Shown here: positions 46,625 through 55,359 of the stretch, in pieces
Layout: each line of letters begins with the position of its first letter
How positions within the stretch are numbered: position 1 is the stretch's first letter
Origin: CAG-103 sp963627135
Lineage (GTDB): Bacteria; Bacillota; Clostridia; Oscillospirales; Oscillospiraceae
DNA: 64,000 nucleotides
Direction: 5' to 3'
Assembly: GCA_963627135.1 (NCBI GenBank)
Contig: CAVFZY010000029.1
Location: forward strand, 1-64,000
Notes under the pieces: model-generated
What the model was told of the DNA's origin: nothing
Database searches by the model: none
What the model saw: only the letters and a program-made list of their open reading frames with translations
Translations under genes and position numbers: made by a program

Positions 46625-49267
46625 ATGAAACCATATGGCCTGAATGAACTGCGCGAGATGTTCCTGCGCTTTTTCGAGACGAAGGGGCACCTGCGTCTGC
46701 CGAGCTTCTCGCTCATCCCGCAGGATGATGCGAGCCTGCTGCTCATCAACTCCGGCATGGCGCCGATGAAGCCCTATTTCAAGGGCGACAAGGAGCCGCC
46801 GCGCCACCGCGTCTGCACCTGCCAGAAGTGCATCCGCACCGGCGACATTGAAAACATCGGCAAGACCGCGCGCCACGGCACGTATTTTGAGATGCTCGGC
46901 AACTTCTCTTTCGGCGACTATTTCAAGCATGAAGCCATCGCCTGGTCGTGGGAGTTTTTGACGAGCCCGGACTGGGTCGGCCTCGACCCTGAGCGGCTGT
47001 ACCCGTCCGTGTATGAGAAGGACGACGAGGCGTTTAATATCTGGCGCGACGAGATCGGCATCCCCGAGAGCCGTATCACCCGCCTCGGCAAGGAAGATAA
47101 CTTCTGGGAGCACGGCTCCGGCCCGTGCGGCCCCTGCTCGGAGATCTATTTCGACCGCGGCGAGGAATACGGCTGCGGAAAGCCGGACTGTGCGCCCGGC
47201 TGTGACTGCGACCGCTATATGGAGGTCTGGAACAACGTCTTTTCCCAGTTTGACAACGACGGCAACGGCAATTACTCCGACCTCATTCAGAAAAACATTG
47301 ACACCGGCATGGGCCTTGAGCGTCTGGCCGTTGTCTGCCAGGGTGTGGACTCGCTCTTTGACGTCGACACCGTCATGAACATCACCCACAAGGTCAGCGA
47401 GATCACCGGCGCGCACTATGGTGACAGCCATAAGACGGACGTGTCCCTGCGTGTCATCACCGACCACATCCGCGCCTCCGTCATGATGATCTCGGACGGC
47501 ATCCTGCCGTCGAACGAGGGCCGCGGCTACGTGTTGCGCCGTCTGTTGCGCCGCGCGGCGCGCCACGGTAAGCTCCTCGGCGTCAACGAGCCGTTCCTGT
47601 ATCAGGTCGTGGGCATGGTCGTGCACGAAAACGAGTGCCAGTACCCCGAGCTGCGCGAGAAGCAGGCGTATATCACCCGCGTCATCCGCAACGAGGAGGA
47701 GAACTTTGCCAAGACCATCGACGCTGGCATGCACATCTTCTCCGACCTGCTCGCCGAGCATCAGGCCAAGGGCGAGCGCGTGTTCTCCGGAGCGGATGCG
47801 TTCAAACTTTATGATACCTACGGTTTCCCAATCGACTTGACCCGCGAAATGGTGCAGGAGCAGGACATGACCGTGGATGAGGACGCGTTTCAGGACCTTA
47901 TGGAGCAGCAGCGCGTGCGCGCGAGAAAGGCGCGCGAGGCGCTCGGCGATCTGGCGTGGGCCGGCGTGGACCTCGGCCTCGACCCGACGCCGACGCAGTT
48001 CACCGGCTATGACCACACGGTCGATCAGGGCACGATCCTGGCCATTGTCTGCGACGGGGAGGTCTGCTCGGAGATCGACGAGGGCAAGCAGGGCGTGCTC
48101 GTGCTCGACTGCACGCCGTTTTATGCTGAGATGGGCGGCCAGGTGGCCGACCACGGCGTCATTGAGACGGACGGCGCGCTCTTCCAGGTGACGGACGTCC
48201 AGAAGGACAAGGCCGGCAAGTTCCTGCACCACGGTGTGATGCACTCCGGCCATCTGCAGGTCGAGCAGACCGTCACGGCGCGTATCGACACCGACCGCCG
48301 CAAGGCGATCATGCGTGCGCACTCGGCCACGCACCTGCTGCAGTCTGCGCTGCGCGAGGTGCTGGGCGACCACGTGCATCAGGCGGGCTCGCTCGTGGAG
48401 CCGGACCGTCTGCGCTTTGACCTGACGCATTTCTCGGCCATCACGCCCGATGAGCTGGAGCAGATCAATGAGATCGTCAGCGACTGGATCCTCGATGACA
48501 TGGATGTTACGGTGTCCGAAATGTCCATGGAGCAGGCCAAGGCCAGCGGCGCGACGGCGCTCTTCAGCGAGAAGTACGGCGATGTCGTGCGCGTGGTGAA
48601 CATGGGCGGCAAGTCCATCGAGCTCTGCGGCGGCACGCATGTGGACAATACCGCAAAGATCGGTCCGTTCCGCATCACGGGCGAGAGTTCGGTCGCGTCC
48701 GGTGTGCGCCGTGTGGAGGCAATCACCGGCAAGGCCTATCTGCGCGAGATGGAGGCCGTCAACCGCCGCATGTACGCGGCGGCCGAGGTGCTGCACGCCA
48801 AACCCGCCGACCTCATTGCGAAGGCAAAGGGCTTCACAGCGGAGCTCAAGGAGGCGCGCCAGAATGTCGAGCGTATGAAAGAAAAGATCCTGCACAGCGA
48901 CGTCGATCGCTTCCTCTATGCCTCGAAGAACATCGGCGGCATCAAGGTCATCACGACGACGCGCGCCGACCTCGAGGCCGGCGACCTGCGCAAGCTCGGC
49001 GACTTTTTGCGCGATAAGGATCCGGACACGGTCGCGGTGCTCGCGACGGCGACGGAGAGCAAGGTCACGTTTGTGGCCGTCTGCGGCAAGAACGCCGTGG
49101 CCAGGGGTATCCGTGCGGGCGATCTTGTGCGCGCGGTGTCGGCGGTCGCCGGCGGCAAGGGCGGCGGCAAGCCGGACTCCGCCATGGGCGGCGGCAGCGA
49201 GGTGCTGAAGATCGATGACGCGCTGGCCATCGTAGACGATTTTGTAGCGGAAAAGCTGGGACTGTAA
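46625..49267 (+). CDS. alaS: Alanyl-tRNA synthetase
   Basis: Class II synthetase charging tRNA-Ala, 880 residues. N-terminal LREMFLRFFETKGHLRLPSFSL, INSGMAPMKPYF, the AlaX-type editing domain with HSATHLL and ELCGGTHV (zinc-binding His/Cys set), and a C-Ala domain ending in GGGKPDSAMGGGS. Start at ATG 46625 after GGAGG. Controlled by the T-box at 46127-46364. The HIT-family gene follows by 13 bp. Confidence 0.97.
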   Translation: MKPYGLNELREMFLRFFETKGHLRLPSFSLIPQDDASLLLINSGMAPMKPYFKGDKEPPRHRVCTCQKCIRTGDIENIGKTARHGTYFEMLGNFSFGDYFKHEAIAWSWEFLTSPDWVGLDPERLYPSVYEKDDEAFNIWRDEIGIPESRITRLGKEDNFWEHGSGPCGPCSEIYFDRGEEYGCGKPDCAPGCDCDRYMEVWNNVFSQFDNDGNGNYSDLIQKNIDTGMGLERLAVVCQGVDSLFDVDTVMNITHKVSEITGAHYGDSHKTDVSLRVITDHIRASVMMISDGILPSNEGRGYVLRRLLRRAARHGKLLGVNEPFLYQVVGMVVHENECQYPELREKQAYITRVIRNEEENFAKTIDAGMHIFSDLLAEHQAKGERVFSGADAFKLYDTYGFPIDLTREMVQEQDMTVDEDAFQDLMEQQRVRARKAREALGDLAWAGVDLGLDPTPTQFTGYDHTVDQGTILAIVCDGEVCSEIDEGKQGVLVLDCTPFYAEMGGQVADHGVIETDGALFQVTDVQKDKAGKFLHHGVMHSGHLQVEQTVTARIDTDRRKAIMRAHSATHLLQSALREVLGDHVHQAGSLVEPDRLRFDLTHFSAITPDELEQINEIVSDWILDDMDVTVSEMSMEQAKASGATALFSEKYGDVVRVVNMGGKSIELCGGTHVDNTAKIGPFRITGESSVASGVRRVEAITGKAYLREMEAVNRRMYAAAEVLHAKPADLIAKAKGFTAELKEARQNVERMKEKILHSDVDRFLYASKNIGGIKVITTTRADLEAGDLRKLGDFLRDKDPDTVAVLATATESKVTFVAVCGKNAVARGIRAGDLVRAVSAVAGGKGGGKPDSAMGGGSEVLKIDDALAIVDDFVAEKLGL

Positions 49268-49280
49268 GGAGGTTTCCATT

Positions 49281-49622
49281 ATGAACGACTGCCTGTTTTG
49301 TAAGATCGCGGCGGGGGAGATCCCTTCCACCTGCCTGTACAAGGATGACGATGTTTATGCCTTTCGTGACATCAATCCCCAGATGCCGGTGCACTTTCTC
49401 GTGATCCCGAAGCAGCACATCGACTCGGTCGCGGCCATTGCGGCGGAAAACTCCGCTGTGGTTGCCAAGTGCTTTGAGGTCATCGCGAAGCTCGCCGCGC
49501 AGGAGGGCCTGACCGGCGGTTACCGCGTCATCTCCAACTGCGGTGACGATGCCGGCCAGACCGTGCATCACCTGCACTTCCACGTCCTCGGCGGTGCGCC
49601 GATGGGGGAGAAGCTGCTGTAA
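49281..49622 (+). CDS. HIT-family purine nucleoside phosphoramidase (HinT-like)
   Basis: A 113-residue HIT protein. CLFCKIAAGEIPS at the N-terminus, FRDINPQMPVHFLVIPKQHI and the catalytic His triad in VHHLHFHVLGG. HinT proteins hydrolyse aminoacyl-AMP and other AMP-lysine conjugates, so proximity to alaS may be functional, clearing stray aminoacyl-adenylate. That link is inference. A strong terminator follows. Confidence 0.93.
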   Translation: MNDCLFCKIAAGEIPSTCLYKDDDVYAFRDINPQMPVHFLVIPKQHIDSVAAIAAENSAVVAKCFEVIAKLAAQEGLTGGYRVISNCGDDAGQTVHHLHFHVLGGAPMGEKLL

Positions 49623-49636
49623 AGGCAACAAAATTC

Positions 49637-49668
49637 GGCGGCGGGCCTTGTTCCCGCCGCCGTTTTTG
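49637..49668 (+). terminator. Intrinsic terminator after the HIT gene
   Basis: CGGCGGCGGG (49637-49646) pairs perfectly with 49654-49663, followed by TTTTT. Confidence 0.9.
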
Positions 49669-49677
49669 TTTATAATG
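49649..49677 (+). promoter_or_regulatory. Possible promoter for comEC
   Basis: TTGTTC (in the terminator loop), 17-bp spacer, perfect TATAAT (49672-49677), about 27 bp before the comEC GTG. The overlap with a terminator stem is unusual. Confidence 0.5.
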
Positions 49678-49703
49678 TCCCCAGAGAAAGAGAGGGAGAC
49701 GGC

Positions 49704-51983
49704 GTGCGAAAGCTGGCATACTGCGCAGGCGGATTTTCGGCTGCGATTTTTCTGGCGCACTTTCTGCTGCCGGCGCGTTGGGTACTGCCTGGTGCGCTCG
49801 CAGCGGTCGTGCTTGCGCTCGTGACGCTGCTGCTCCCGGGGCAGACGCGCCGCCGGGTCATGGTCGCGCTGCTGTCGGCGGCCATCGGCTTCGGGTGGTA
49901 CGCCGCAGCCACGGCCCTGCGCCTGACGCCCGCGCAGAACGTCTCCGGTGATGTGCAGACGGTCACGGCGCGCGTGACGGAGTATCCCGTCACATATGAG
50001 CGCAGCTATGGTCTGACCGTCCTGCTCACAAGTCCGGACGTGCCAAACTGTAAGGCGCGCCTCTATGTCTCCGACGCGGGCGCGGCCGGCCTGCGCCCCG
50101 GCGACGAGATCACGGCGGACGTGAAGCTCCGCCCGTCCACGCTGCGCTACGGGGAGGAAACGGACTCCTACATTTCCAAGGGCATTTACCTCATTGGCAG
50201 TGTGCAGGACAAAACGCTCACGTGCACCGGCGCCTGGAGCCGCAGCTGGCTCTACTGGCCGAAAACCGTCGCCCAGTCGCTCAAGGCGAGCGCACAGGCC
50301 GCTTTCCCGGCGGATGTGCTGCCGTTTGCGCAGGCGCTCATGCTCGGCGATAAATCCGCGCTCTACGCGCAGGATCTGGACATTCCGCTCAGCACGACCG
50401 GCATCATGCACACGGTCGCAGTCTCCGGCCTCCATTTGGCGTTTCTGCTGGGCTTTTTACGTCTGTTCACCGGTAACCGGCGCACGACGGCGATCATTGG
50501 CCTGCCGCTGATGGTCGTGTTTGTTGTCATGGCCGGGTGCAGCCCATCGGTGCTGCGCGCGGCATTCATGACGGCGCTGGTGCTCTTTGCGCCGCTGCTC
50601 GGGCGGGAGAACGACCCGCCGACGTCGCTGCTGACCGCGCTGGCCATCCTGCTGGCGGCCAATCCGTTTGCTGCGGCGAGCATCAGCCTGCAGCTCTCGT
50701 TCGCGTCCATGGCGGGCTTGTTTTGCATCTCCGGTGCGCTGCACCGCGTGCTCGATGCGCGCCTGCTGCCCGCCGGTACGAAGCTCTCGCGGTCGCGGCG
50801 GAAAGTCCGCGCCTTTTTCAGCGCCACCATGGCGAGCTCCGTCGGCGCCATGATGTTCACCGTGCCACTCACGGCGTTGCATTTTGGAAATATCTCGCTC
50901 ATCGCGCCGGTCACGAACCTGCTGATCCTGTGGCTGCTGCCGGTCGCATTCATCGGCTGCTATCTGGCGGCGCTGCTTGGCCTTGCCTGGGCGTGGGGCG
51001 GCATGGCCCTTGCATGGGTGACGGCGTGGCCGCTACGCTATATCCTCGCGGTGGCAAAAGCGCTCTCCACGCTTCCGGGTGCGGTGCTCTTTACCGGCAA
51101 CCGCATGGTTGTCTGGTGGCTCGTGCTGGTGTATGTCATGTTCGGCGCGGCGTGGCTGATCTCCCGCCGGCGCAAGGCGCGCTACTGGATCCCGGCTGCG
51201 TGCAGCGTGCTGGCGCTGTGCGCGGTGCTGACCGTCAACGCCGTGCAGCTGCAGCGCGCATCGACTGTGACGGCGCTCGATGTCAGTCAGGGGCAGAGCA
51301 TCGTGTTTTCCAGCGGACGGGCCTGCGTCGTGGTGGACTGCGGCGGTCGCTCTACCGTGGAGGACCCGGGCGACCTCGCGGCGCGCAAGCTGCTCGCGCA
51401 GGGGCACCGCAGCCTCGACCTGCTCGTGCTCACGCATCCGCATGACGATCATGTCAACGGCGTACTGCGCCTGATGCATTGGCTACCGGTGCGGACACTG
51501 GTCATCCCGGCCGCTGCAGATACGACGAAGGCCCCGCTGAGCGACATTCTCGCGCTCGCGGAGGAAAACCACACGGCCGTCGTGCGTGTGGACGCAGAGC
51601 GAATGCTCACGGCCGGCGGCATTTCCGTGCACCTGTATCCCGAGCCTTGCGCCGGGCAGGAGGACGGCAGCATGATCGTGCTGACCTCCATCGGCGCGTA
51701 TGACACGCTCGTACCCGGCGACGTGGACAGTGCGGCGGAGGCAAAGTTTCTCAGTGGCTGCACTTTTCCCGACGTTGAGCTGCTGCTCGTCGGTCACCAC
51801 GGCTCCAAACGCTCCACAAGCGACGCATGGCTCGATGCCATCGCGCCGGACGCTGCGATCATCTCCGTTGGTTACAACAACTACGGCCATCCGACGGCCG
51901 AGACGCTCGAGCGCCTGCAGGCGCACAACATACCGATCTACCGCACCGACCAGATGGGTGATATCACGGTGCATCTTTCGTGA
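49704..51983 (+). CDS. comEC: DNA internalization competence protein ComEC/Rec2
   Basis: Polytopic membrane channel that passes single-stranded DNA into the cytosol during transformation. 759 residues. An N-terminal DUF4131-type OB region between two hydrophobic helices, the ComEC core (ALMLGDKSALYAQDLDIPLSTTGIMHTVAVSGLHLAFLLGF; CSPSVLRAAFMTALVLFAPLLGRENDP), and a C-terminal metallo-beta-lactamase domain with LVLTHPHDDHVNGVL and LLVGHHGSKRSTSDAWLDAI. GTG start at 49704 with GGGAG upstream. No comEA is adjacent. With dprA it suggests competence potential. Confidence 0.94.
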   Translation: MRKLAYCAGGFSAAIFLAHFLLPARWVLPGALAAVVLALVTLLLPGQTRRRVMVALLSAAIGFGWYAAATALRLTPAQNVSGDVQTVTARVTEYPVTYERSYGLTVLLTSPDVPNCKARLYVSDAGAAGLRPGDEITADVKLRPSTLRYGEETDSYISKGIYLIGSVQDKTLTCTGAWSRSWLYWPKTVAQSLKASAQAAFPADVLPFAQALMLGDKSALYAQDLDIPLSTTGIMHTVAVSGLHLAFLLGFLRLFTGNRRTTAIIGLPLMVVFVVMAGCSPSVLRAAFMTALVLFAPLLGRENDPPTSLLTALAILLAANPFAAASISLQLSFASMAGLFCISGALHRVLDARLLPAGTKLSRSRRKVRAFFSATMASSVGAMMFTVPLTALHFGNISLIAPVTNLLILWLLPVAFIGCYLAALLGLAWAWGGMALAWVTAWPLRYILAVAKALSTLPGAVLFTGNRMVVWWLVLVYVMFGAAWLISRRRKARYWIPAACSVLALCAVLTVNAVQLQRASTVTALDVSQGQSIVFSSGRACVVVDCGGRSTVEDPGDLAARKLLAQGHRSLDLLVLTHPHDDHVNGVLRLMHWLPVRTLVIPAAADTTKAPLSDILALAEENHTAVVRVDAERMLTAGGISVHLYPEPCAGQEDGSMIVLTSIGAYDTLVPGDVDSAAEAKFLSGCTFPDVELLLVGHHGSKRSTSDAWLDAIAPDAAIISVGYNNYGHPTAETLERLQAHNIPIYRTDQMGDITVHLS

Positions 51984-51992
51984 GGAAACACT

Positions 51993-53048
51993 ATGGCAAC
52001 AGGAAAAGGAAAAAAGAAGCAGGAAGTGCTCGATTACAGCGCGCAGATCCACACATTGCGCGAGCAGGGCCCAGGGCGGCTGTACCTGCTCTGGGGCCGG
52101 GAGGATTATCTGCGCGAGCAGTATTTGATGGAGCTCAAAAAGCTCTGCCTGCCCGGCGGAGAGGACGACTTCAGCTACCACCGATTTGACGGTGCCGAGC
52201 TCGACTTTCAGGCGCTGGCGGATGCGGTGGACGCGGTGCCGTTTCTGTCCGAGCGCACGCTCATCGAGGTGCGCGGCTTTGACACGAACAAGTGCCGCGA
52301 GGAAGATGCGCAGGCGCTCGTCAAGGTCATCGGCGACCTGCCGGATTACTGCACGCTCGTGTTCGTCATGGGCACGGACTTTGAGCCGGACGGCCGCCTG
52401 AAGACGACGAAAGCATTCAAAAAATACGGACAGCTCATTCAGTTCACCGCGCAGGGAGAGCCCGCGCTTGTGAAATGGGTCGGCAAGCGCTTTGACGCTC
52501 ACAAGAAGCGCATTTCATCCGAGGATGCCCGCCAGCTCATTTTCTTTACCGGCGGCCTTATGAACACCATGATCCCGGAGATCGACAAGATCGCGGCCTA
52601 TGTTCAGGGCAATACGGTCACGCGCGCGGACATTCTGGCTGTGGCGCACCGGCTGCCGGAGGCGGTGGCTTACGAGTTGACCGACAGGCTGGCTGATCAG
52701 GACTATGACGGTGCTATGCGTATCCTCGCAGACCTCCTCGCCGATAAGGCGAACACGCCGATCTTCCTGCTCGCCGTCATCGGTCAGCAGATGCGCAGGC
52801 TCTATGCCGCGCGGCTCGCGCGCCGTGCGGGCCTCGGCACGGGCGACCTGCGCGCGCTGCTCGGTCTGCCGTTTGACTTCATCGCGGAAAACCTCCTGCG
52901 TTCGGCCCGAAAATTCTCCGGCCGCCAGCTCGAGGGGGCAGTGCGCCTGTGCGCACAGACGGACTTTGCCATGAAAAATACCGGCGCAGACGATACCGAA
53001 CTGCTCAAGGAGCTGCTGCTGCGCATCGCCGTGGGAGGTGCGGCATGA
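51993..53048 (+). CDS. holA: DNA polymerase III delta subunit (HolA)
   Basis: Clamp-loader subunit that opens the sliding clamp. 351 residues with LYLLWGREDYLREQYL at the N-terminus, a central AAA-like region (SERTLIEVRGFD), and helical C-terminal domain III (LLAVIGQQMRRLYAARLARRAG). The comEC-holA order is widespread in Firmicutes, though rpsT, which usually follows, is absent here. The stop overlaps the rnmV ATG (ATGA). Confidence 0.92.
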   Translation: MATGKGKKKQEVLDYSAQIHTLREQGPGRLYLLWGREDYLREQYLMELKKLCLPGGEDDFSYHRFDGAELDFQALADAVDAVPFLSERTLIEVRGFDTNKCREEDAQALVKVIGDLPDYCTLVFVMGTDFEPDGRLKTTKAFKKYGQLIQFTAQGEPALVKWVGKRFDAHKKRISSEDARQLIFFTGGLMNTMIPEIDKIAAYVQGNTVTRADILAVAHRLPEAVAYELTDRLADQDYDGAMRILADLLADKANTPIFLLAVIGQQMRRLYAARLARRAGLGTGDLRALLGLPFDFIAENLLRSARKFSGRQLEGAVRLCAQTDFAMKNTGADDTELLKELLLRIAVGGAA

Positions 53049-53626
53049 TCCGCATCCGGGAGGCCATCATCGTCGAGGGGCGGTATGATAAAAATACACT
53101 CGCGCAGGTCGTGGACGCGCCCATTCTGGAGACGTCCGGCTTCGGTATCTTCCATGACAGTCAGCAGCTGACGCTGCTGCGCCGTCTGGCCGAGGCGCGC
53201 GGCATCATCGTTCTCACGGACAGCGACGGGGCGGGCTTTGTCATTCGCAACTATCTGCGCGGGGCGATCGACCTGGCGCAAGTCAAGCACGCGTATATCC
53301 CGGACGTGGCTGGCAAGGAGCGGCGCAAGCGCACTGCCTCGAAAGAGGGCAAGCTCGGTGTGGAGGGCATGCGGCCGGAGGTGCTGCTCGAGGCGCTGCG
53401 CCGCGCGGGCGCGACCATCGAGGGCGAGGACGCGCCGCCGCCGGGCGCGCGCATCACGAAGGCAGACCTTTACGCTGCCGGACTCACCGGTGGGCCGGAC
53501 AGCCGCGCCGCCCGGCAGCGGCTGCTCACGCAGCTCGACCTGCCCGAGCATCTGAGCACGAACGCGCTGCTCGAGGTGCTCAACGCGCTCATGACGCGCG
53601 AGACGTTCCAGAATCTGTACAAATAG
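53045..53626 (+). CDS. rnmV: Ribonuclease M5 (5S rRNA maturation)
   Basis: A Toprim-fold nuclease that trims 5S rRNA precursors in low-GC Gram-positives. 193 residues: Toprim motifs AIIVEGRYDKNTL (catalytic Glu) and IIVLTDSDGAGFVIRNYL (DxD), then HAYIP and KEGKLGVEGMRPEVLLEALRRAG, as in the family. Usually found next to ksgA; here it is coupled to holA by an ATGA overlap. A terminator follows. Confidence 0.94.
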   Translation: MIRIREAIIVEGRYDKNTLAQVVDAPILETSGFGIFHDSQQLTLLRRLAEARGIIVLTDSDGAGFVIRNYLRGAIDLAQVKHAYIPDVAGKERRKRTASKEGKLGVEGMRPEVLLEALRRAGATIEGEDAPPPGARITKADLYAAGLTGGPDSRAARQRLLTQLDLPEHLSTNALLEVLNALMTRETFQNLYK

Positions 53627-53634
53627 CCGAAAAA

Positions 53635-53678
53635 TCGCCGTATCTGAGGCAGAAAACGCCAGATACGGCGAAATTTTT
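53635..53678 (+). terminator. Intrinsic terminator after rnmV
   Basis: TCGCCGTATCTG pairs with CAGATACGGCGA (12 bp, 13-nt loop) and is followed by AATTTTT. Confidence 0.85.
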
Positions 53679-53763
53679 CGTGCAAATGTGCCGGGACTGT
53701 GGTATAGTACTGTACGGAATTATGTAAAGCAATCGAAAATCCACAATATGGAGGAACCGACGT

Positions 53764-54222
53764 ATGAAATGCCCGTTTTGCGGCTTTGCCGAGAGCAAGG
53801 TCATTGATTCCCGCCCAGCTGAGGAGGGTGCGACCATCCGCCGCCGCCGCGAGTGCCTCGCCTGCCAGAAGCGCTTCACGACCTATGAGATCATCGAGAC
53901 GCTCCCGCTTGTCGTCATCAAGCGCGACGGCAGTCGCCAGAGCTTTGACAAGAGTAAGCTCATCAACGGCATGGTGCGCGCCTGCGACAAGCGCAAGGTG
54001 CCGCTGCCGGTGCTCGAGAAGATCGCCGATGAGATCGAGCAGGAGCTGCAGAGTGCGCTCGAGCGCGAGATCACGACCGAGCAGGTCGGCGAAATGGTCA
54101 TGAAGCGCCTCAAGGACGTGGACGAGGTCGCTTATGTGCGCTTTGCCTCGGTTTACCGCCAGTTCAAGGACATTGATACGTTCATGCAGGAGCTGACGAA
54201 GCTCCTTAACGACCGCGGCTAA
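53764..54222 (+). CDS. nrdR: Transcriptional repressor NrdR
   Basis: ATP/dATP-sensing repressor of ribonucleotide reductase genes. 152 residues: N-terminal zinc ribbon CPFCGFAESKVIDSRPAEEGATIRRRRECLACQKRF followed by an ATP-cone domain (VVIKRDGSRQSFDKSKLINGMVRAC). No NrdR box was recognised in the window, so its targets lie elsewhere. A weak extended -10 (TATAGT, 53703-53708) may drive it. The 3' end overlaps the convergent DUF4363 gene by 4 bp. Confidence 0.96.
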   Translation: MKCPFCGFAESKVIDSRPAEEGATIRRRRECLACQKRFTTYEIIETLPLVVIKRDGSRQSFDKSKLINGMVRACDKRKVPLPVLEKIADEIEQELQSALEREITTEQVGEMVMKRLKDVDEVAYVRFASVYRQFKDIDTFMQELTKLLNDRG

Positions 54223-54596
54223 AAAATATTGCCGAGCGTGATGCGCTCACCGTCGGCGAGCCCCTGAATGCGTACGCGCAGCAGGGCAATATCCGCCGCA
54301 GCGGACGCGTCTCCGGTCTCCACCGTGCGCATGGCCCGGCGGAACCCCTCCGTCACGGCGTCTGTGCTCTCGTGCGGGAGCATACAGTGGGCATAGTCCT
54401 CGGCGTCGCTCCAGCGAGAGGCCGCTGCGCGCAGCGTCTCGACCGTGCGCGCCGGGTCCCCGGCGGCGTAGCTTGTCTCTGCCTGTGCCACGGCGTCGTC
54501 GAGCTGTGTGCACATCCGGTTCAGATACCAGAGGTTCCATGCGCACCCGGCGATGAGTACGAGCAGCAGCGCGCCTGCAAACAGTTCCTTTTTCAT
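54219..54596 (-). CDS. DUF4363 family protein
   Basis: 125 residues with an N-terminal hydrophobic helix containing a cysteine (about residues 5-21; ALLLVLIAGCAWNL, not a convincing lipobox) and a helical extracytoplasmic domain. I recognise the DUF4363 pattern, a family that accompanies DUF421 membrane proteins in spore-forming Firmicutes. It overlaps the DUF421 gene by 4 bp. Function unknown; the pairing suggests a complex at the membrane. Confidence 0.8.
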   Translation of the reverse strand: MKKELFAGALLLVLIAGCAWNLWYLNRMCTQLDDAVAQAETSYAAGDPARTVETLRAAASRWSDAEDYAHCMLPHESTDAVTEGFRRAMRTVETGDASAAADIALLRVRIQGLADGERITLGNIF

Positions 54597-55270
54597 CCGA
54601 GCTCCTTTGCCGCAAAATAGATTTGTCCGGCGTCATTCATCATCAGCAGGTAGACGTCTTCGATGCACTGTGCGCCGCGCTGCTGCACCTGTTTTTGCAA
54701 CCAGCGCTCATCGCGCCCCATGCGTTTGAGATTGTCGCGCAGGATGCGCCCGTTGTTGATGAGAATGGAAAAATAGCCGGTGTCCTCGGTTTCTATCTGC
54801 ATCTGCTCGGCTGTGACCGGCTGCTGCGCCGGGGCGAGGATGATGTTGAGCTGGCCATTGGTCTCGAGCACGGCGTATTCCACGCTCGCAATGTCGAGAA
54901 TGCCCTGATTGCGAAGCTCCTGCGTCAGCTCGTCGAGCGTGAAGCGGTTGCGGTGCATGGCCTGCTGGGCGATGCGGCCGCGTTCGATGATGAAGTTCGG
55001 CCGGCCGTAGAGCAGCTTGCGTAGATGAATGCTCTTGTAGGTCAGGCCGGAGAAGATCAGCTCGCAGCAAAACAGCACCAGCAGCGGAATGAGTCCATAG
55101 CTCAGCGGCAGGGAAGGGTTTTGCAGCGGGATGGACGCAATATCCGCGATGAGCACGGCCACCACCAGCTCGGACAGCTCCAGTTCGCCGAGCTGCCGCT
55201 TGCCCATGAGGCGCATGGCCACGATGAGCGCAAGAAAAATAATCAGTGTCCGGATAAGAATGATCGCCAT
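54593..55270 (-). CDS. DUF421 (YetF-type) membrane protein
   Basis: 225 residues with three N-terminal transmembrane helices (about residues 4-20, 35-52 and 58-78) and a C-terminal cytosolic or spore-side domain. Family hallmarks: RLMGKRQLGELELSELVVAVLIADIASIPLQ, LLYGRPNFIIERGRI, and ELTQELRNQGILDIASVEYAVLETNGQLNII. Related YetF proteins are implicated in spore biology, but the biochemical role is unknown. First gene of a two-gene minus-strand unit with DUF4363, divergent from dapF. Confidence 0.88.
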   Translation of the reverse strand: MAIILIRTLIIFLALIVAMRLMGKRQLGELELSELVVAVLIADIASIPLQNPSLPLSYGLIPLLVLFCCELIFSGLTYKSIHLRKLLYGRPNFIIERGRIAQQAMHRNRFTLDELTQELRNQGILDIASVEYAVLETNGQLNIILAPAQQPVTAEQMQIETEDTGYFSILINNGRILRDNLKRMGRDERWLQKQVQQRGAQCIEDVYLLMMNDAGQIYFAAKELG

Positions 55271-55318
55271 GAGATTACCACCTTTCCAGGTTGGTTTAGT
55301 TTTTCCGGTTTGTGCGGG

Positions 55319-55346
55319 TTCATACCCGTATATTCATACCCGTATA
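55319..55346. repeat. Perfect tandem 14-bp repeat just upstream of the dapF ribosome binding site
   Basis: TTCATACCCGTATA occurs twice back to back (55319-55332 and 55333-55346), directly abutting the GGAGGT of dapF. It may be a duplicated operator or a recent slippage product. Confidence 0.8.
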
Positions 55347-55359
55347 GGAGGTACCTAAA

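Noticed and set aside
46454..49342. A 962-codon frame antisense to alaS.
   Set aside because: Same reason: the alaS frame carries all catalytic and editing motifs.
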